Below, piece after piece: positions 13,677 to 13,868 of a stretch of 13,868 nucleotides of DNA. This DNA is from an uncultured Victivallaceae bacterium (lineage in GTDB: Bacteria > Verrucomicrobiota > Lentisphaeria > Victivallales > Victivallaceae): positions 1 to 13,868 of the forward strand of contig CAKUKT010000031.1 of the NCBI GenBank assembly GCA_934663655.1, given 5' to 3'. The translations under genes and the position numbers were made by a program. The notes under the pieces were generated by a model. The model was given only the letters and a program-made list of their open reading frames with translations. It was not told the DNA's origin and ran no database searches. Positions within the stretch are counted from its first letter, which is position 1, and each line of letters begins with the position of its first letter.

Positions 13677-13868
13677 TCAGAGTGCGGCGACTACGAGATC
13701 GCCGACTTCGGAGGTCGTGTAACCCATCTTTCCGGCCGCCATCGATTTGAGACGGTTGCCGGTGACAAAAGCGATTGCGCCCTCGATCGCGCGCGCTGCT
13801 TCCCGTTCCCCGAGGAAGTCGAGCATCATTCCGGCGGCGCCGACCGCCGCCAGCGGGTTGATTACGCC
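13677..13868 (-). CDS. C-terminal part of an isopropylmalate/isocitrate dehydrogenase-family protein (LeuB-like), 5' end outside the window
   Basis: The last 63 codons and stop (TGA, 13677-13679) of a gene entering from the right edge. The visible sequence begins GVINPLAAVGAAGMMLDFLG, with the NPLA...MML pattern typical of the C-terminal dimer-forming helices of beta-decarboxylating dehydrogenases such as LeuB, and ends MGYTTSEVGDLVVAAL. LeuB oxidatively decarboxylates 3-isopropylmalate in leucine synthesis; the related isocitrate enzyme cannot be excluded because the substrate-binding residues lie outside the window. The stop is 11 nt before the LPS kinase start, so the gene probably heads, or lies within, the operon running to the PfkB kinase. 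Confidence 0.75.
   Translation of the reverse strand, partial: GVINPLAAVGAAGMMLDFLGEREAARAIEGAIAFVTGNRLKSMAAGKMGYTTSEVGDLVVAAL

Noticed and set aside
1..13868. CRISPR arrays, tRNA genes, insertion sequences or defence islands
   Set aside because: Reading the window showed no regularly spaced repeats, no cloverleaf sequences, no transposase or nuclease-defence proteins and no flanking direct repeats; coding style is uniform throughout.

Overview
The window looks like ordinary chromosome of a GC-rich Gram-negative bacterium. It carries a lipopolysaccharide-type kinase, a dTDP-rhamnose enzyme, an oxidoreductase of the kind often found beside lipid A genes, and three genes of the MEP isoprenoid pathway. 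Protein style (for example the NPAWQ hexose-kinase variant and the GHAGTAIS variant of DXS) and gene order make a member of the Planctomycetes-Verrucomicrobia-Lentisphaerae group, perhaps a Lentisphaerota/Victivallales relative, the best guess. This is inference and no marker in the window proves it. I see no tRNA, rRNA, CRISPR array, insertion sequence, phage gene or attachment site.

Layout. (1) Bases 1-2189, plus strand: the 3' end of an unrecognised gene, a predicted secreted C45/AAT-type Ntn hydrolase, and rfbC, all overlapping end to end. (2) Bases 2257-5178, minus strand: pyrH (UMP kinase), a sodium:solute symporter and tsaC (tRNA t6A synthesis). They are read from a well-formed extended -10 promoter at 5310-5338 through a leader of about 125 nt that can form hairpins. 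(3) Bases 5463-10115, plus strand: a GnnA-like Gfo/Idh/MocA oxidoreductase, ispE, ispH and dxs, with 11-nt overlaps between the last three. (4) Bases 10096-13868, minus strand: a LeuB-like dehydrogenase (3' end only), an InaA/WaaP-type LPS kinase, rnc, an iron-type alcohol dehydrogenase and a PfkB-family hexose kinase, tightly packed or overlapping.

How the genes work together. Block 3 holds the first enzyme (Dxs), a middle kinase (IspE) and the last enzyme (IspH) of the MEP route to IPP/DMAPP. The leading oxidoreductase suggests a link to lipid A amino-sugar synthesis. Blocks 1 and 4 add envelope functions (rhamnose precursor, LPS phosphorylation). Blocks 2 and 4 mix these with housekeeping RNA and nucleotide functions (UMP kinase, t6A, RNase III). 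The two convergent junctions differ: rfbC/tsaC have a 67-nt spacer with weak inverted repeats, while dxs and the PfkB kinase overlap tail to tail by 20 nt.

I did not find a clearly new system. The points most worth a second look are the altered substrate-site residues in the PfkB kinase, a changed metal ligand in the alcohol dehydrogenase, the secreted C45 hydrolase, the structured pyrH leader, and the coupling of a lipid A-type oxidoreductase with MEP genes.
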